Assembly: GCA_023425455.1 (NCBI GenBank)
Contig: JAFACP010000264.1
Span: 1 to 5,070, forward strand
Direction: 5' to 3'
DNA from: Pseudomonadota bacterium
GTDB lineage: Bacteria; Pseudomonadota; Gammaproteobacteria; Enterobacterales; Enterobacteriaceae
Length of the DNA: 5,070 nt
Part shown: positions 4,170 to 5,070 of the stretch, in pieces
Numbering within the stretch: the first letter of the stretch is position 1
How the letters are laid out: every line of letters begins with the position of its first letter
Translations under genes and position numbers: made by a program
Notes under the pieces: generated by a model
Database searches by the model: none
Seen by the model: only the letters and a program-made list of their open reading frames with translations
What the model was told of the DNA's origin: nothing

Positions 4170-5070
4170 CAGTACATTTCCTTAAGCATTGGCTGTGGTG
4201 AGGCGGAGAGCTGCGCCAGATCGATAATTCTGTCGGCGCAGGCAATGGTTGAAGGGCGATGGGCCACAATGATTCGGGTGATGTTGAGCGCCTCAATCGC
4301 CGCATTGATCATGCGCTCGTTACTGGCATCCAGATGGCTGGTGGCTTCATCCATAAACAGGATGTTGGGCTTTTGGTATAACGCGCGCGCGATAAGCAGC
4401 CGCTGTTTTTGCCCGCCGGAGATCCCTGCGCCAAGCTCGCCGATGATGGTTTCGTAACCCATTGGCATACGAAGAATTTCGTCGTGAATGTTGCATTTCA
4501 TCGCGCAGTCGATAATGTGCTGGCGATCGGCTTCGTCATCAAAGCCGGAAATATTGTCGGCGATGGAGCCAGAGAACAGCCGGTCCTCCTGCAGTACGCA
4601 GGCGGTGCTGTTCCTGAAATTGTTCACGCCGATTTTGGTGATATCGAAACCGCCGATAAAGATCTCACCCTGCGCCGGTGCCAGCAGCCCGGACATCACT
4701 TTGAGCAGCGTGGTTTTACCGATCCCGGATGCGCCGACAAGTGCCACGGACTCGCCCGCGGCGATGGTGATATTCACCTGCGCAAAGATCGGTTTGCTCA
4801 GCGCGTCATACTGGTAGGCCAGATTTTGCACCTGCAGAGAGACGCCGACGTTTTCGTCGAACAGCTCTCTGACCGGGGCGTCCTCCTCCGGTTCACTGAA
4901 CACAATTTCCGAGATCCGCTCGTTGTGCAGCGACAGCATCCTGAGCTGCATGGTCAGGTCGATAAGCGACGAGGCGCGCTGGGCAAACTGACCGCGGTAA
5001 GCGTTAAAGGCCATGAACATGCCGATGGTCATGTTGTTATCGATCACCATCAGCGCGCCCAGCCATAAAA
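4169..5070 (-). CDS. CvaB-like peptide/bacteriocin ABC exporter, C-terminal part (start lies beyond the window)
   Basis: This is the last 299 residues of an export ABC transporter. The open frame continues to the window edge (LWLGAL precedes the first in-window ATG at 5050), so that ATG is not the start. The stretch LWLGALMVIDNNMTIGMF closely parallels the last membrane segments of CvaB, the colicin V/microcin exporter with an N-terminal C39 peptidase. The nucleotide-binding domain is complete: Walker A GASGIGKTT (4735-4709), Q-loop Gln in VLQED, signature ISGGQKQR, Walker B ILFMDEAT, D-loop SHLD and switch His in IVAHR. CvaB-type proteins cut double-glycine leaders from small peptides and export them with a CvaA-type adaptor and TolC. 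Whether this one keeps the peptidase domain cannot be seen here. It is followed by, and overlaps, the YjeJ-like gene. Its composition is GC-rich, unlike AT-rich plasmid cvaB. Confidence 0.9.
   Translation of the reverse strand, partial: LWLGALMVIDNNMTIGMFMAFNAYRGQFAQRASSLIDLTMQLRMLSLHNERISEIVFSEPEEDAPVRELFDENVGVSLQVQNLAYQYDALSKPIFAQVNITIAAGESVALVGASGIGKTTLLKVMSGLLAPAQGEIFIGGFDITKIGVNNFRNSTACVLQEDRLFSGSIADNISGFDDEADRQHIIDCAMKCNIHDEILRMPMGYETIIGELGAGISGGQKQRLLIARALYQKPNILFMDEATSHLDASNERMINAAIEALNITRIIVAHRPSTIACADRIIDLAQLSASPQPMLKEMY

Noticed and set aside
4169..5050. ATG at 5050 taken as the true start of the ABC gene
   Set aside because: The frame stays open to the window edge, and the residues before this ATG (LWLGAL) continue the CvaB-like membrane segment.
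4409..5068. Plus-strand open frame of 219 codons
   Set aside because: It lies antisense to the conserved ABC ATPase domain and its composition is typical of the reverse of a coding sequence.
1..5070. CRISPR arrays, insertion sequences, tRNA or rRNA genes, attachment sites
   Set aside because: I found no regularly spaced repeats, terminal inverted repeats with a transposase, or tRNA-like cloverleaf on either strand.

Overview
The window looks like enterobacterial chromosome of the Enterobacter/Klebsiella/Citrobacter type. The proline/betaine porter ProP is 500 residues long and nearly identical along its length to E. coli ProP as I recall it. Its promoter region keeps the E. coli P1/P2 arrangement, and the remaining genes have the GC-rich codon use of that family. 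The genus cannot be fixed from the sequence alone.

Layout from left to right. (1) At 1-110, minus strand, lies the first 36 codons of kdgT, the 2-keto-3-deoxygluconate permease; the rest lies outside the window. (2) At 111-755 is a divergent regulatory region. On the kdgT side it has a KdgR-type operator overlapping a CRP-like site. In the middle is a small terminator-like hairpin pointing towards kdgT. On the proP side there is a perfect CRP core and P1, then a sigma-S type P2, then a leader with a 22-codon ORF and a 7-bp hairpin that ends two bases before the proP start. (3) At 756-2258 is proP, plus strand. (4) At 2268-2294 is a strong bidirectional terminator shared with the convergent gene. 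(5) At 2296-3249, minus strand, is a NicO/RcnA-superfamily nickel/cobalt efflux permease. (6) At 3333-4169, minus strand, is a 278-residue protein of the uncharacterised YjeJ family. (7) At 4169-5070, minus strand, is the C-terminal half of a CvaB-like (colicin V/microcin exporter type) ABC transporter; its N-terminal part lies beyond the right edge.

The exporter and the YjeJ-like gene share one base (TGATG) and are almost certainly co-translated. The NicO gene follows after 83 bp with no obvious terminator between them, so it may receive read-through, although it also has a possible -10 of its own. kdgT and proP are ordinary metabolic and osmotic-stress genes controlled by carbon status and osmolarity. 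The part most likely to be undescribed is the chromosomal pairing of a CvaB-type peptide exporter with a YjeJ-family protein. The exported peptide, the membrane-fusion partner and any immunity gene would have to lie to the right of this window.
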